Assembly: GCA_012270065.1 (NCBI GenBank)
Contig: JAAXJB010000003.1
Coordinates: 175,682-239,681, forward strand
DNA: 64,000 bases
Origin: Rubripirellula sp.
GTDB taxonomy: Bacteria > Planctomycetota > Planctomycetia > Pirellulales > Pirellulaceae
Reading direction: 5' to 3'
Shown here: positions 35,791 to 45,956 of the stretch, piece by piece
Layout of the letters: each line of letters starts with the position of its first letter
Numbering within the stretch: position 1 is the stretch's first letter
Program-made: the position numbers and the translations under genes
Notes under the pieces: model-generated
Told to the model about the DNA's origin: nothing
What the model saw: only the letters and a program-made list of their open reading frames with translations
The model's database searches: none

Positions 35791-37074
35791 TCAGTCACTT
35801 GGCTCGAGCACATCGCATCCCACCCAGGGCTGCAGAACCTTGGGGATCCTGATCCGGCCATCTGGCAGCTGATGATTCTCCAGAATCGCGATCATGGCTC
35901 TTCCGGTTGCCACAGCAGTCCCGTTGAGCGTATGAACAAACTCCGTTCCTTTTTGACCACTGGTTTTCGCCCGAACTCCCAAACGTCGCGCTTGGTAGTC
36001 AGTGCAGTTACTGGTACTCGTAACTTCTCCCCATGCACCACCATCACCACGCCCAGGCATCCAAGCTTCAAGGTCGAATTTTCGATAAGCCGGGCCGCCG
36101 AGATCCCCAGTCGCCGTATCGATGACGCGATACGGCACCTCTAGAGCATCAAAAATCTCGCATTCATAGTCGCGCATTTTCAAGTGCATTTCATCACTGG
36201 TTTCGGGTGATGTGAAAGCAAACATTTCAACTTTGGTGAATTGATGGACTCGGTAGAGTCCTTTGGTAGCCCGTCCGGCTGCCCCAGCTTCGGTGCGGAA
36301 GCAGTGACTCAGACCACACAGCAGAATGGGCAACTGCTCTGAATCAATGGTTTGTCCCGCGAGCATGCCGCCGAGGGTAATCTCTGCAGTACCGACAAGA
36401 TTCAACTCGGAGTCTTCAATGCTGTAGATTTGGGTTTCTGGACCACGTGGAGTAAAACCTATTCCCTTGAGAATGGATGTGAGAGCCAGATCAGGAGTTG
36501 TGATCGGTGTGAAACCCCGTTCTGCGAGAAAGCTGATCGCATAGTGCTGCAGAGCCAGATCGATTCGAACTGCGGCATTCTTGAGATAATAGAAACCTGC
36601 TCCTGCAACTCTCGCCCCAGCCTCAAAATCAAACAAGTCATGTTTCGCCCCAAGTTCAACATGATCCAGAACATCAAAATCGAAATCTGTTTTGGGAGTT
36701 TTGCCAAACGAAAGTTCCTGTGCATCATCCTCTCCACCCGTCGGCACATCAGGATGGGTCATATTCGGTATCGCGGCCTGTAAATCACTGATGGCTACAT
36801 CCAGCTGATCACGTTCACGCTGGGCGGTTTCTTTCTGAAGCCGTAACTCCCGGCCTTTTTCGATCAACTCCTGACGCTGTTCGGCACTCGCAGCTTTTGG
36901 GATCTGCTTGCTGGTTTCGTTAGCTTGACGGTTCAGATCTTCCGCGAGCTTGAGTTTTTCCAACCGCTCACTTTCAAGAGAAACGATCTGCTCCACATCG
37001 CAACTGACACCGCGACGCTTACAGTTCTCTCGCACGAGATCCGCATTCTGAATGATAAATTTTCGATCGAGCAT
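35791..37074 (-). CDS. serS: Serine--tRNA ligase
   Basis: 427 residues, the usual length. N-terminal helical arm (LDRKFIIQNADLVRENCKRRGV onward) with coiled coil, then the class II core with motif 2 (CFRTEAGAAGRATKGLYRVHQFTKVEMFAF) and motif 3 (GTAVATGRAMIAILENHQ). GEVTSTSNCTDYQARRLGVR is a strong SerRS signature. Follows the peptidase gene by 15 nt on the same strand and likely shares its mRNA. Confidence 0.97.
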   Translation of the reverse strand: MLDRKFIIQNADLVRENCKRRGVSCDVEQIVSLESERLEKLKLAEDLNRQANETSKQIPKAASAEQRQELIEKGRELRLQKETAQRERDQLDVAISDLQAAIPNMTHPDVPTGGEDDAQELSFGKTPKTDFDFDVLDHVELGAKHDLFDFEAGARVAGAGFYYLKNAAVRIDLALQHYAISFLAERGFTPITTPDLALTSILKGIGFTPRGPETQIYSIEDSELNLVGTAEITLGGMLAGQTIDSEQLPILLCGLSHCFRTEAGAAGRATKGLYRVHQFTKVEMFAFTSPETSDEMHLKMRDYECEIFDALEVPYRVIDTATGDLGGPAYRKFDLEAWMPGRGDGGAWGEVTSTSNCTDYQARRLGVRAKTSGQKGTEFVHTLNGTAVATGRAMIAILENHQLPDGRIRIPKVLQPWVGCDVLEPSD

Positions 37075-37089
37075 GACGCACTTGATAGG

Positions 37090-38466
37090 TTAGTTGAGTT
37101 TACCGATTTCGTCCCAGAGAATCGCAGAGGCACGAATTCCGCGATAGTAGTCCTCCACCCGGAACTTTTCATTTGGACTGTGAGCGTTGTCATCTGACAA
37201 CCCCCAGCCGAGCAACAGACAATCACATCCAAGTACTTCTTGGAAGCGGGTAACGATGGGAATTGATCCACCTTCGCGAATCAAAACAGGCAGGACACCG
37301 AAAGCAGATTCAATGGCACGATTTGCCGCATGAACAAATCGGCTGTCCGTCGCCGCCAACATGCCCGGTGCACCATGATCAGCCTCAAGCTTCCAGCGGA
37401 CACCTGTGGGGCAGTGATTTTCGAGATGCTGCTCGATGGCGGCAGTTACTTCGTCTGGATCCTGATCGGGAACGAGGCGAAAACTGAGCTTTGCCTTGGC
37501 TGTCGCAGGAATGATTGTCTTGACCCCCTCTCCCTGATGCCCTGAAGTCAGACCATTGACATCAAACGTCGGACGCGCCCAACGTCGTTCATCGGTGGTG
37601 TAACCTTCCTCTCCGAACAGCTCTTCAACCCCGATTGAATCTGCGAATTCAGCATCATTCTGAGGCAAACCTGCCCACTGTTCCCGCTCCCCGGGATTCA
37701 ATTCCCGTACACGATCGTAATAGCCAGGCAGCTGCACACGCCCCCGTTCATCAATCATGCTGCCAAGCAATTTACAGAGAGCAATGGCAGGATTCATGAC
37801 AGCTCCTCCAAACGATCCACTATGGAGATCCTGACTTGGTCCATCGACCGTAAGTTCGTAAGTGGCGATACCCCGGAGACCATAAGTAATCGCAGGCTGA
37901 CCATCTGAATACTGGCCACTGTCGCTGATGACGACACAGTCACAGGCGAGTTTCTCCCGCAGTTCCGGTAACATCCGTTCCAGATTCAGACTTCCCACTT
38001 CTTCCTCGCCTTCGATCAGAAACTTGACCTGCAGCGGTAGCGGCTGCCCGCTGTCAAGCCAGTCACACACACTTTGGACGTGAGTAAGAACCTGACCTTT
38101 GTCGTCGGTGGCTCCGCGGGCATACAAGTTGCCGTCACGGATGGTAGGCTCGAAAGGTCCATTGATCCATTCGCCAAGCGGTTCGACTGGCTGCACGTCA
38201 TAGTGTCCATACACCAGAACAACCGGCGCACCATCTATTTTTGGAGACTCTGCGTAAACCATGGGATGCCCCTGAGTTGGCATGATTTCGACGGAAAGTC
38301 CTGCCCCTTCGAGCTTGTCTGCAACCCAGCTCGCGGCCTGCTTTACCTCGGTAAAACGCGTACTATCGCTGCTGACACTGGGAATTCGGAGCCATTCCAT
38401 CAGTTCCTCCAGATGTCGAGGAGCCGACTCAGCAAGTTGATCCAGAAGGTGATTTGAAGCTGACAT
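37090..38466 (-). CDS. M20-family metallopeptidase (dipeptidase)
   Basis: 458 residues. Di-zinc M20 signatures: VVLVYGHYDVQPVEP (metal His and Asp), GNLYARGATDDKGQ (bridging Asp), the catalytic Glu pair in FLIEGEEEVGS, ISDSGQYSDG and the late His in NAHSPNEKF. The dimerisation lid (DLHSGSFGG, SGHQGEG) is present. Family M20 members of this size cleave dipeptides or Xaa-carnosine-like substrates. Precedes serS. Confidence 0.92.
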   Translation of the reverse strand: MSASNHLLDQLAESAPRHLEELMEWLRIPSVSSDSTRFTEVKQAASWVADKLEGAGLSVEIMPTQGHPMVYAESPKIDGAPVVLVYGHYDVQPVEPLGEWINGPFEPTIRDGNLYARGATDDKGQVLTHVQSVCDWLDSGQPLPLQVKFLIEGEEEVGSLNLERMLPELREKLACDCVVISDSGQYSDGQPAITYGLRGIATYELTVDGPSQDLHSGSFGGAVMNPAIALCKLLGSMIDERGRVQLPGYYDRVRELNPGEREQWAGLPQNDAEFADSIGVEELFGEEGYTTDERRWARPTFDVNGLTSGHQGEGVKTIIPATAKAKLSFRLVPDQDPDEVTAAIEQHLENHCPTGVRWKLEADHGAPGMLAATDSRFVHAANRAIESAFGVLPVLIREGGSIPIVTRFQEVLGCDCLLLGWGLSDDNAHSPNEKFRVEDYYRGIRASAILWDEIGKLN

Positions 38467-38613
38467 TAAAGTAAAGCCTTAACGTTTTATGCAATTCGGG
38501 ACTGCCGATCGACATCGGTGCGCGCTACAATATACGCAGTTCACAGCGTGGGAGAATCACAGGTCTTTTTCCCGGTCGTCTGTCTGGTTGAAATGGAAGG
38601 AGCATGATCTGCG

Positions 38614-38958
38614 ATGGCTGATCAGCAAACAGTAGTGGCGGATCCCGAAGTCGGGACTGAAAAACAGCAAAAACGACGCCCAAAGAAGCAGCCCCGCTAC
38701 AACGTTGTGCTCTGGGATGACTCTGATCACAGCTACGATTATGTCGTGCTGATGATGAAACAGATCTTCCGGCATCCTATCGAGACTGGTTTCCAGATTG
38801 CCAAGGAGGTGGATTCCGGCGGTCGTGCCATCTGCCTGACGACAACTCTTGAGCATGCTGAACTCAAACGCGAACAAATCCATGCTTTCGGAAAAGACGA
38901 CCTGATTGCTCGCTGCAAAGGCAGCATGTCCGCAACAATCGAGCCCGTCCAAGAGTGA
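38614..38958 (+). CDS. clpS: ClpS adaptor protein
   Basis: 114 residues with a Lys/Arg-rich, disordered N-terminal extension (~25 residues) followed by the ClpS core: YNVVLWDDSDHSYDYVVLMMKQIF, with the Asp pair and the following hydrophobic pocket, and GGRAICLTTTLEHAELKREQIHAFG. ClpS delivers N-degron substrates to the ClpAP/ClpCP protease. No clp ATPase gene is adjacent. Ends 10 nt before mtaB. Confidence 0.93.
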   Translation: MADQQTVVADPEVGTEKQQKRRPKKQPRYNVVLWDDSDHSYDYVVLMMKQIFRHPIETGFQIAKEVDSGGRAICLTTTLEHAELKREQIHAFGKDDLIARCKGSMSATIEPVQE

Positions 38959-38968
38959 TTTCGGCCAC

Positions 38969-40333
38969 ATGACCGCTAAACTTCGCGTTGCGACGCTGGG
39001 CTGTAAAGTCAACCAGTATGAGACCGAACTGGTCCGTCAGGGGCTTCAACGGGTGGGATTCGAAGACTGCGAGTCTTCGGAGTCGGCAGATGTCTGCATT
39101 GTCAACACCTGCACCGTCACAGCAGAAGGTGACTCCAAAAGTCGCCAAGTCGTCCGCAGGCTCAATCGTCAGAACCCCGACGCGAAAATAGTCGTTATGG
39201 GTTGCTATGCCACCCGGGCACCGCAGGAAGTTGCGGACCTGCCCGGTGTCGCTGAAGTAGTCACTGACAAGCGTGAACTTCCCGACTTGATGGCACGGTT
39301 CGGAGTCATCGACGTTCCAACAGGTCTTGACGGGTTCTCTGGTAGGCACCGTGCCTATGTGAAAGTTCAGGACGGCTGCCTTCTCCGCTGCAGTTACTGC
39401 ATTATTCCTCATGTTCGACCAAAATTGACCAGCCGCCCTCTCCAACACATTGTTGACGAGGTGAGCCGACTCACTCAGGCCGGACATCGTGAAGTCGTTC
39501 TGACAGGTATCCATCTCGGACACTACGGTGTGGACTGGAATCGCAACAAGCCGAGGGAAGAGTGGATTCGCCTGGCACACCTGCTCCGCGAACTCTGTGC
39601 TCTACCAGGTCAATTCCGAATAAGACTCAGTAGTATCGAAGCGACCGAGGTGACTCGCGAACTGATCTCGGTGCTTAGCGATCATCGCGATCGGATTGTG
39701 CCACACCTCCACCTGTGTCTGCAAAGCGGAAGCGACTCAGTGTTGAGACGCATGAGAAGGCGATGGGGCACGAGAATGTTTCTCGACCGATGCCAGCTAT
39801 TGAAAGAATCCTTGGACAAACCTGCGATCACCACCGATGTGATTGCTGGTTTCCCCGGTGAAACTGAAGAAGAGTTTGAACAAACACTGCAGACTTGTCG
39901 CACGGCGGGCTTTTCAAAAATACATGCCTTTCCTTTCAGCGCTCGCCGAGGTACCCCGGCAGCAGAAATGAACGACCAGATCCCGAAACAGCTCAAAGCG
40001 GATCGCGTGCGACGCTTGACGGAATTGGAAAACGAGCTTCGAACCGATTATTACCGTCAACTCGTCGGAGCTGAACTGGAGCTACTCGTCGAATCTTCAA
40101 GGGAGCTGGTGAACCTGGGTAATGAACCGACCGTTCGCAAGAACCTCAGAGGCGACCTGGCTGGTAAACCAACACACCAAGTACTACGTGGTACAACCTG
40201 TCGCTATGCAGCAGGTGAGTTGCTGATTTCACGAGAATCCATCGCACAAGAGTCTGTGCCGCGAGTGGGAGACCTCATCAGCGTTCGTGTTGTCCATGCT
40301 GACGAGAACAAGCTCTCGCTGAGCACACGGTGA
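38969..40333 (+). CDS. mtaB: tRNA (N6-threonylcarbamoyladenosine(37)-C2)-methylthiotransferase MtaB
   Basis: 454 residues from the ATG at 38969 (a longer frame from 38906 would overlap clpS). N-terminal UPF0004 domain with cluster Cys residues (TLGCKVNQYETELVRQG, NTCTVTAEGDSKSRQVVRR, VMGCYATRAPQEVA). Radical SAM core with CLLRCSYCIIPHVRP, then a C-terminal TRAM domain. LGCKVNQYE and the spacing fit MtaB rather than MiaB or RimO. It adds a methylthio group to t6A37 of ANN-decoding tRNAs. Confidence 0.92.
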   Translation: MTAKLRVATLGCKVNQYETELVRQGLQRVGFEDCESSESADVCIVNTCTVTAEGDSKSRQVVRRLNRQNPDAKIVVMGCYATRAPQEVADLPGVAEVVTDKRELPDLMARFGVIDVPTGLDGFSGRHRAYVKVQDGCLLRCSYCIIPHVRPKLTSRPLQHIVDEVSRLTQAGHREVVLTGIHLGHYGVDWNRNKPREEWIRLAHLLRELCALPGQFRIRLSSIEATEVTRELISVLSDHRDRIVPHLHLCLQSGSDSVLRRMRRRWGTRMFLDRCQLLKESLDKPAITTDVIAGFPGETEEEFEQTLQTCRTAGFSKIHAFPFSARRGTPAAEMNDQIPKQLKADRVRRLTELENELRTDYYRQLVGAELELLVESSRELVNLGNEPTVRKNLRGDLAGKPTHQVLRGTTCRYAAGELLISRESIAQESVPRVGDLISVRVVHADENKLSLSTR

Positions 40334-40406
40334 AATCTTCAGAAGTCTTCTGCCGGTGACAGCATGGATGGACGACGACCGTGCGTTCTATCCCATCTAC
40401 GCCAGA

Positions 40407-40961
40407 TCATCCCCTCTGTGCGAGAGTTCGCATCCGCTCGCGTGCCCTCGTTAAAACAGGGCCAATGCTATTGAATGCAAGGCCGCTGGAGCGACTGATC
40501 TCTTCATAAGACTTGCCCTCCAGATGATACATCCGGACGATCGCTGCCTCTCGGGAATCGAGTTGCGCCAGCAACTTTTCAATTTCTTCCACATCCTCGA
40601 TACGGGTGGGTGCCTCTTCAGCCTCGACGACGGGAGGGGCAGCATTCACTACCATGTCCTTGGCAGCTTGCAGCCGTCGGGTGATGACACGACGGGAAAT
40701 CACAGTCAAATAGGTCGCCAACGAGCAGTTACGCCGAAATTTGCGGAGAACAGAGAAATCTTCCGCAACCAGCACAAGAAAAACCTCAGCAACCAGATCA
40801 TCCCGCGTGGATTGATCCAATTTGATCCCGCGCGACTCCGCCACATGATTTGCAACATGTATGACCAACCCCAGAAAACGGTCTACGAAGTTCTGCCAGG
40901 CTCGGGGTGCCCGATCCAGACAACACTGCAGAAGTTCACGATCGAAATCGGAAAGACTCAC
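40407..40961 (-). CDS. RNA polymerase ECF-type sigma factor
   Basis: 184 residues. Region 2 (RDDLVAEVFLVLVAEDFSVLRKFRRNCSLATYLTVISRRVITRRL) and region 4 (LDSREAAIVRMYHLEGKSYEEISRSSGLAFNSIGPVLTRARERMR) are clear. A Val/Glu-rich linker joins them. No anti-sigma gene is beside it. Ends 73 nt from the convergent mtaB. Confidence 0.9.
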   Translation of the reverse strand: MSLSDFDRELLQCCLDRAPRAWQNFVDRFLGLVIHVANHVAESRGIKLDQSTRDDLVAEVFLVLVAEDFSVLRKFRRNCSLATYLTVISRRVITRRLQAAKDMVVNAAPPVVEAEEAPTRIEDVEEIEKLLAQLDSREAAIVRMYHLEGKSYEEISRSSGLAFNSIGPVLTRARERMRTLAQRG

Positions 40962-41298
40962 GACAAGTAGCCAATCATGGAAATGAAGAAGACTGTAGGA
41001 GAATCAGCCAAACAAATATCGTCACACAGAAACCTGGCATCACTGCTCTACGTGTTCGAACACCATCGAAATACGTAAACGCAACGCAAGAATCGACAAA
41101 AAAGCTGCTGGTTTCCCCGAGTACCTCATAGTAGGTAGCAGGACCCTGAATCGCAAGCATTCAACAAAAACGCCCCCCCGATTGGTAACGTGAATCTTTT
41201 TGTATCTGCACGATTACAAATTTTGCCAAGCTCCGTTTCGTGACCTAGATTTTCACGGAGCTCTAGCCGGATAGTCTTACCAACACGACTCAACCGTC
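40962..41298. other. 337-nt region between divergent genes, no gene supported
   Basis: Presumably carries the promoters of the ECF sigma gene (-) and the HD/GGDEF gene (+). A run of seven C occurs near 41173. No repeat, RNA or clear promoter pair was recognised. Confidence 0.5.
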
Positions 41299-43500
41299 AT
41301 GACGGACATAAACCCTACAAATTCCCCAAGCGGCAGCGGAGGCGCGAGCATGCCTGCGCGCGCACCGGGCGAACTGGGGCAGCACCGGGTTGGTCGCTTG
41401 CTGGCTGGGTTGCAGGATTCTGCTCCCTTGGCGTCGAACCCTGCAGAAACGACAGAAAAATTCGAAAACGAGCTCGCTGTTGTCAGACTGGGGATGGCGG
41501 CCTCCCTGTTTTACGCGTTAAGAACAAAACACGCCCCAACGGCGGCACACAGCCTCCGAGTCGCGATCAGTTGCTCCGCCTGGGCTGAAAGGATGGGATT
41601 GGATGATGCAGCGCGAGATCGCGTTGAAGTGGCTGCATTACTGCACGATATCGGCAAAATTGGCATACCTGATCGAATTCTCAGAAAGCCAGGAAAACTT
41701 ACCGTCGACGAGCAGCTGATCATGGACACTTCCGTTCAGCATGGCCTCGCGATATTGAAAGGGTGCACGTCGGACACGTCACTTCTCGAAATTTTTTCCC
41801 AAGCAAACCGATGGTACGAGGGTCGCCGCGACTCTGATGGGCGAAAGGGTTCAGCTTTACCTCTGGGCTCTCGCATGCTGAGCATTGCGGATGCTTTTGA
41901 TTCGATGACAACCGATTCAGTTTATCGTCGAGCCATGAGTCGGGAACGAGCGATCCAGCAGTTAATCGATGGAAGCTACAAGCAATTTGATCCTGAGCTT
42001 GCCTTGGACTTCAATCGTATGCTTGAAGACCGTCCAGAGATGTTGCAGGGCGCGATTTTGAACCGTTGGCTCCAGAAACTGCAGCAGGAAAACAGTAACT
42101 GTTTCTGGTTTGCCAACTCCATGAACCACGACGCGGATACGCAGCAGGGAAGCAACCTGTTCTACAAAGAACTTGTCTCACGCCTGAATGATGCCGTTGT
42201 TTTCACCGACAGTGTGGGCACCATTGGACAGTGGAACCGCATGATGGAAAAACTTACCTCCATCAGTGCCAATTCAATCATCGGGCAGACGTGGAGCAAT
42301 GAATGCATCCATTTGCGAGAACAGGACAAATCACGTCGCGAAAATAAAAGTCTGGTCGAAGAGTGTCTTGATGGTGGACAAGTCATCGCACGACCGATGA
42401 TTCTGGAGCGTCCCGGTGGGGAACCTGTTCCCGTCCACGTTCAAGCGATGCCCGTCTCCGGTTCAGAACCCGGCTTCTACGGCACCGTCATGATTTTCCG
42501 TGATCTCTCAGATCAGGCAAATCTTGAGGAGAAACTGGAATCTCTTCACCAGCAGACCACCACCGATGTTCTCACCGGTGTATCGAACCGATCACATTTT
42601 AACACTGTGATCGAGGAATTGACTTCCAAGGCAGCCAAAGGTGGCCCAAGTTTCAGTCTGATCATCTGCGACATTGACCATTTCAAACGCGTGAACGACG
42701 TGCACGGTCACCCTGCTGGGGACGAGGCTTTGATCAGTTTTGCTTCCGTTCTCAGCATGAACAGCAGAGATGGGGATCTGGTGGCGAGATACGGTGGTGA
42801 AGAATTTCTGTTGCTGACGGCAAGCTGTGACAATTCCACTGCTGCCGGTCGGGCAGAGAACATCCGACAAGCTGTTGAAAGCACGCCGATTGCCAGTCTC
42901 GGTGGCGACTCCGTAACCGCCAGCTTCGGTGTCACCGAGTATCAGGCAGGTGACACGCACGAGACAATTCTGGCAAGAGCAGACCGGGCGTTACTGAAAG
43001 CAAAAGACAACGGACGTAACAGGGTTATTCAGCTTGGTTCCGGAAGTGTTTCCATTCCTCGGCAAACGGCGCCTAAACGGGGCTGGAAAGGCTGGTTTGA
43101 ATCCCAGATCGGCTCTTCAGAAAATGAGTTCGACGTCGTTACACGTGTTCCAATCGATTTGGCGATCGAAAAGTTGCGTGGCTTCATCGCTGATCATCAG
43201 GCAGAGATCATACGAGTCGAAGAGAACCATGTGTCCCTGCGGCTGAACGTGGTTTCCCCGAGGGCGGGTCGTCGCCGGGCGGACCAGCAAATTTCACTAC
43301 GTGTTGAGATGACGCTGAGTGAGGCTGTAATCGAGAATGCAACAGCACTGACTCCCAGCAAAACCAACGTGCACATTTCTCTCCAGCCGATCCGTAACCG
43401 GGATCGCCGTAACGCGGGCCTGAAAACCTGCTACGAGCAGGTTCAGGAAAGCCTCAAAAGCTACCTGATGGGTGAGATTCTTGACAACACGGCGGGTTAA
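41299..43500 (+). CDS. HD-domain / PAS / GGDEF signalling protein (diguanylate cyclase)
   Basis: 733 residues. The HD domain (~60-250) shows HDIGKIGIPD (H116) and SVQHGLAIL as in HD-GYP proteins, but the GYP loop reads RWYEGRRDSDGRKGSALP, so the HHExxDGxGYP motif is lost. A PAS domain lies at ~285-400 (YKELVSRLNDAVVFTDSVGTIGQWNRMMEKL). The GGDEF domain (~415-575) has GGEEF at 499-503 and an RxxD inhibitory site just before it (RDGD). The last ~125 residues are unassigned. It probably makes c-di-GMP under feedback control. Confidence 0.88.
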   Translation: MTDINPTNSPSGSGGASMPARAPGELGQHRVGRLLAGLQDSAPLASNPAETTEKFENELAVVRLGMAASLFYALRTKHAPTAAHSLRVAISCSAWAERMGLDDAARDRVEVAALLHDIGKIGIPDRILRKPGKLTVDEQLIMDTSVQHGLAILKGCTSDTSLLEIFSQANRWYEGRRDSDGRKGSALPLGSRMLSIADAFDSMTTDSVYRRAMSRERAIQQLIDGSYKQFDPELALDFNRMLEDRPEMLQGAILNRWLQKLQQENSNCFWFANSMNHDADTQQGSNLFYKELVSRLNDAVVFTDSVGTIGQWNRMMEKLTSISANSIIGQTWSNECIHLREQDKSRRENKSLVEECLDGGQVIARPMILERPGGEPVPVHVQAMPVSGSEPGFYGTVMIFRDLSDQANLEEKLESLHQQTTTDVLTGVSNRSHFNTVIEELTSKAAKGGPSFSLIICDIDHFKRVNDVHGHPAGDEALISFASVLSMNSRDGDLVARYGGEEFLLLTASCDNSTAAGRAENIRQAVESTPIASLGGDSVTASFGVTEYQAGDTHETILARADRALLKAKDNGRNRVIQLGSGSVSIPRQTAPKRGWKGWFESQIGSSENEFDVVTRVPIDLAIEKLRGFIADHQAEIIRVEENHVSLRLNVVSPRAGRRRADQQISLRVEMTLSEAVIENATALTPSKTNVHISLQPIRNRDRRNAGLKTCYEQVQESLKSYLMGEILDNTAG

Positions 43501-43580
43501 CCACTTGCGATCGCTAGCCGTCCCGCTATCGTTCTGTGGAATAATATCAATCCGCCCCGCATACGGAGTTGTCCTACGTT

Positions 43581-44201
43581 ATGGCTTACACACTACCTTC
43601 CCTGGCGTATGCCTATGATGCCCTCGAGCCGCACATCGATGCGAGAACGATGGAGATCCATCATACCAAGCACCATCAGGCCTACATCAACAAGGTCAAC
43701 GATGCAATCGCTGGAACCGACCTGGACGGCAAGTCGGTTGAGGATCTGATCTCCAATCTTGCCAGCGTCCCAGCTGAAAAACTCGGAGCCGTTCGAAACA
43801 ACGGCGGTGGTCACGCAAACCATTCGCTTTTTTGGACCATCATGGCTCCTGGAAAAGGTGGCTCGCCCACCGGTGAGCTCGCAACAGCCATCGACGGTGC
43901 ATTCGGCTCGCTTGACGCAATGAAAGAGCAATTCTCCGCCGCTGCTGCCACCCGCTTTGGAAGCGGCTGGGCATGGCTTTATGTAGATGCCGGCACTCTG
44001 AAAGTCGGCAGCACCGCCAACCAGGATAGTCCACTGATGGGTGCAGAAACCGCCGGGATCGGTGGCACACCGCTACTGGGCCTGGACGTTTGGGAGCATG
44101 CGTATTATTTGAATTACCAGAATCGCCGCCCAGACTATGTTTCAGCATTCTGGAATGTCGTCGATTGGGATGCGGTTGCGGCCCGTTTGGCTGCGGCCTA
44201 G
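43581..44201 (+). CDS. sodA: Superoxide dismutase, Mn type
   Basis: 206 residues from the ATG at 43581. Metal ligands: His in [13 protein letters not shown] (H27), His in [10 protein letters not shown], and Asp/His in [33 protein letters not shown] is the Mn-SOD version of the segment before the third ligand. Homologues dismute superoxide to oxygen and peroxide in the cytoplasm. Followed by a strong terminator, so it is probably a single-gene unit or the end of one. Confidence 0.96.
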   Translation: MAYTLPSLAYAYDALEPHIDARTMEIHHTKHHQAYINKVNDAIAGTDLDGKSVEDLISNLASVPAEKLGAVRNNGGGHANHSLFWTIMAPGKGGSPTGELATAIDGAFGSLDAMKEQFSAAAATRFGSGWAWLYVDAGTLKVGSTANQDSPLMGAETAGIGGTPLLGLDVWEHAYYLNYQNRRPDYVSAFWNVVDWDAVAARLAAA

Positions 44202-44228
44202 ACGTATCACCAAGACTGCTGATCACTC

Positions 44229-44268
44229 AAAGGGAGTTTCCGACAAATTACTGGAAACTCCCTTTTTT
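44229..44268 (+). terminator. Rho-independent terminator of sodA
   Basis: GGGAGTTTCC (44232-44241) pairs with GGAAACTCCC (44253-44262), extended by A/T pairs, and is followed by six T (44263-44268). A 10-bp perfect stem with an 11-nt loop, 28 nt after the stop codon. Confidence 0.93.
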
Positions 44269-44376
44269 ATTGCCTGACACCATTTTGCCTGCTCGATCCG
44301 CTAGACTCGGATCGGCACTTGCGGTCAACAAACTCTAAACATGAATGAATCCCCAGCCCTGTAGCGCGAGCATTCC

Positions 44377-45744
44377 ATGAAAAAAACAAACTCGTTTTCT
44401 TCTCGACGTGGTTTTCTGACAAATGCTGCCGCGTTTACCGCTGCAGCAGCCATGCCCAAAATATCATTCGCGAGTCCCAATGACCGTTTGAAGGTTGCAT
44501 TCATCGGTACCGGCGGTCGAGGCGGTAGTAATCTGCAGTCGGTTGCTAAAACGCAAACCATCGATGTGGTTGGCCTTTGTGATGTCGATAGCAGATTTTT
44601 GACAAGCGCAGGCGACAAGTTTCCAAAAGCTCAAAAGTTCGAGGACTTCCGCAAACTCTATGACACTATTGGTGATCAAATCGATGCCGTTGTTGTCAGC
44701 ACGCCTGAACACACACATGCCTACGCTGCGATGCCAGCGTTGCAACTAGGCAAACATGTCTACTGTGAAAAGCCGCTCGCGTACAATATCGACGAAACCC
44801 GTCGACTTACCGAAGCAGCAAAGCAAGCCGGGGTAGCCACCCAGATGGGAACGCAGATTCATGCATCCAAGAATTACCACCGTGTCGTTGAACTGATTCA
44901 AAGCAATGCCATAGGTGACGTGACCGAAGTCCATGTCTGGGTATCACGAGCATGGGGGCTGCAGAGTGCAGAAGCAGCCAAGAAAAATCGGGACATCTCA
45001 TCTGCTTCCAAGAAGCCGGAAGAAGCAATCGAACCGCCCGATTACCTCAATTGGGACCTTTGGCTTGGTCCGGCACCCTATCGTCCATTCCATCAAGTCT
45101 ACTTTCCTGGCCCCAAATGGTATCGGTGGTGGGATTTTGGGAATGGAACCATGTCTGACCTGGGTAGCCACTGGAACGACTTGCCCTTCTGGGCTTTGCG
45201 TTTAAATGCACCATTGACGGTCGAAGCCAGTGGACCGCCACCTCACCCCGAGATTGCTCCCGCTTCCATGACCGCTGTTTATGAATATGGAGCCAGAGAC
45301 ATTCCAAACATTGGCAAACTGCCACCAGTCACGATGACGTGGTATCAGGGCACACACAAACCGGAAATCTGGAAGAGCGGCGACATCCCGCAATGGGGAA
45401 GCGGTGTACTGTTCGTTGGCTCCAAAGGCATGCTGCTCGCGGACTACCGTAAACACCAACTGCTGCCCGAAGCCGATTTTGAGGATTTCACGCCACCCGA
45501 GCCATTCTTGCCGGCTCCTCAAGGACACCACCAACAATGGCTTGATGCCTGCCGCGGTGAGGCGGTTACAGAAAGCCCCTTCAGCTATGCAGGTCCTCTT
45601 ACCGAAGCCAATCACCTTGGGAACGTCGCCTATCGACTGGGCAAGAAAGTCGTGTGGGACGCAGAGACCATGCAATGTGTCGGAAGCCCAGAGGCCCAAC
45701 CATTACTGAAGAGGGAGCCGCGCAGCGGATGGTCGCTGGGCTAG
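44377..45744 (+). CDS. Tat-exported Gfo/Idh/MocA family oxidoreductase
   Basis: 455 residues. The N terminus carries a twin-arginine signal ([25 protein letters not shown]). The Rossmann fold begins at [14 protein letters not shown], with [12 protein letters not shown] and the conserved [11 protein letters not shown] (Lys of the EKP motif). The C-terminal domain has a W/D-rich planctomycete pattern ([26 protein letters not shown]). Such proteins act on sugars or cyclitols in the periplasm; NAD(P) is taken in before export. Stands alone downstream of the sodA terminator. Confidence 0.9.
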   Translation: MKKTNSFSSRRGFLTNAAAFTAAAAMPKISFASPNDRLKVAFIGTGGRGGSNLQSVAKTQTIDVVGLCDVDSRFLTSAGDKFPKAQKFEDFRKLYDTIGDQIDAVVVSTPEHTHAYAAMPALQLGKHVYCEKPLAYNIDETRRLTEAAKQAGVATQMGTQIHASKNYHRVVELIQSNAIGDVTEVHVWVSRAWGLQSAEAAKKNRDISSASKKPEEAIEPPDYLNWDLWLGPAPYRPFHQVYFPGPKWYRWWDFGNGTMSDLGSHWNDLPFWALRLNAPLTVEASGPPPHPEIAPASMTAVYEYGARDIPNIGKLPPVTMTWYQGTHKPEIWKSGDIPQWGSGVLFVGSKGMLLADYRKHQLLPEADFEDFTPPEPFLPAPQGHHQQWLDACRGEAVTESPFSYAGPLTEANHLGNVAYRLGKKVVWDAETMQCVGSPEAQPLLKREPRSGWSLG

Positions 45745-45956
45745 ACGAAGTCCCTTTCACCCCGAGATGCTGGGAGGACGCGGTTGGCCTGTTTGAGGAC
45801 TCCTCCAGCACCAGCCCAAGTCTGAAACGCTTTCAACGTGGTCAAAATCGGTCAGTTGGGAAGAATTTTCCGATTACCTAAAGCTTGCCAGCCTGTACTC
45901 CGATAACAAAGCAGGGGGTGGAGGATTCACGCGCCTCCCCATGCGCTGGCAATTCC

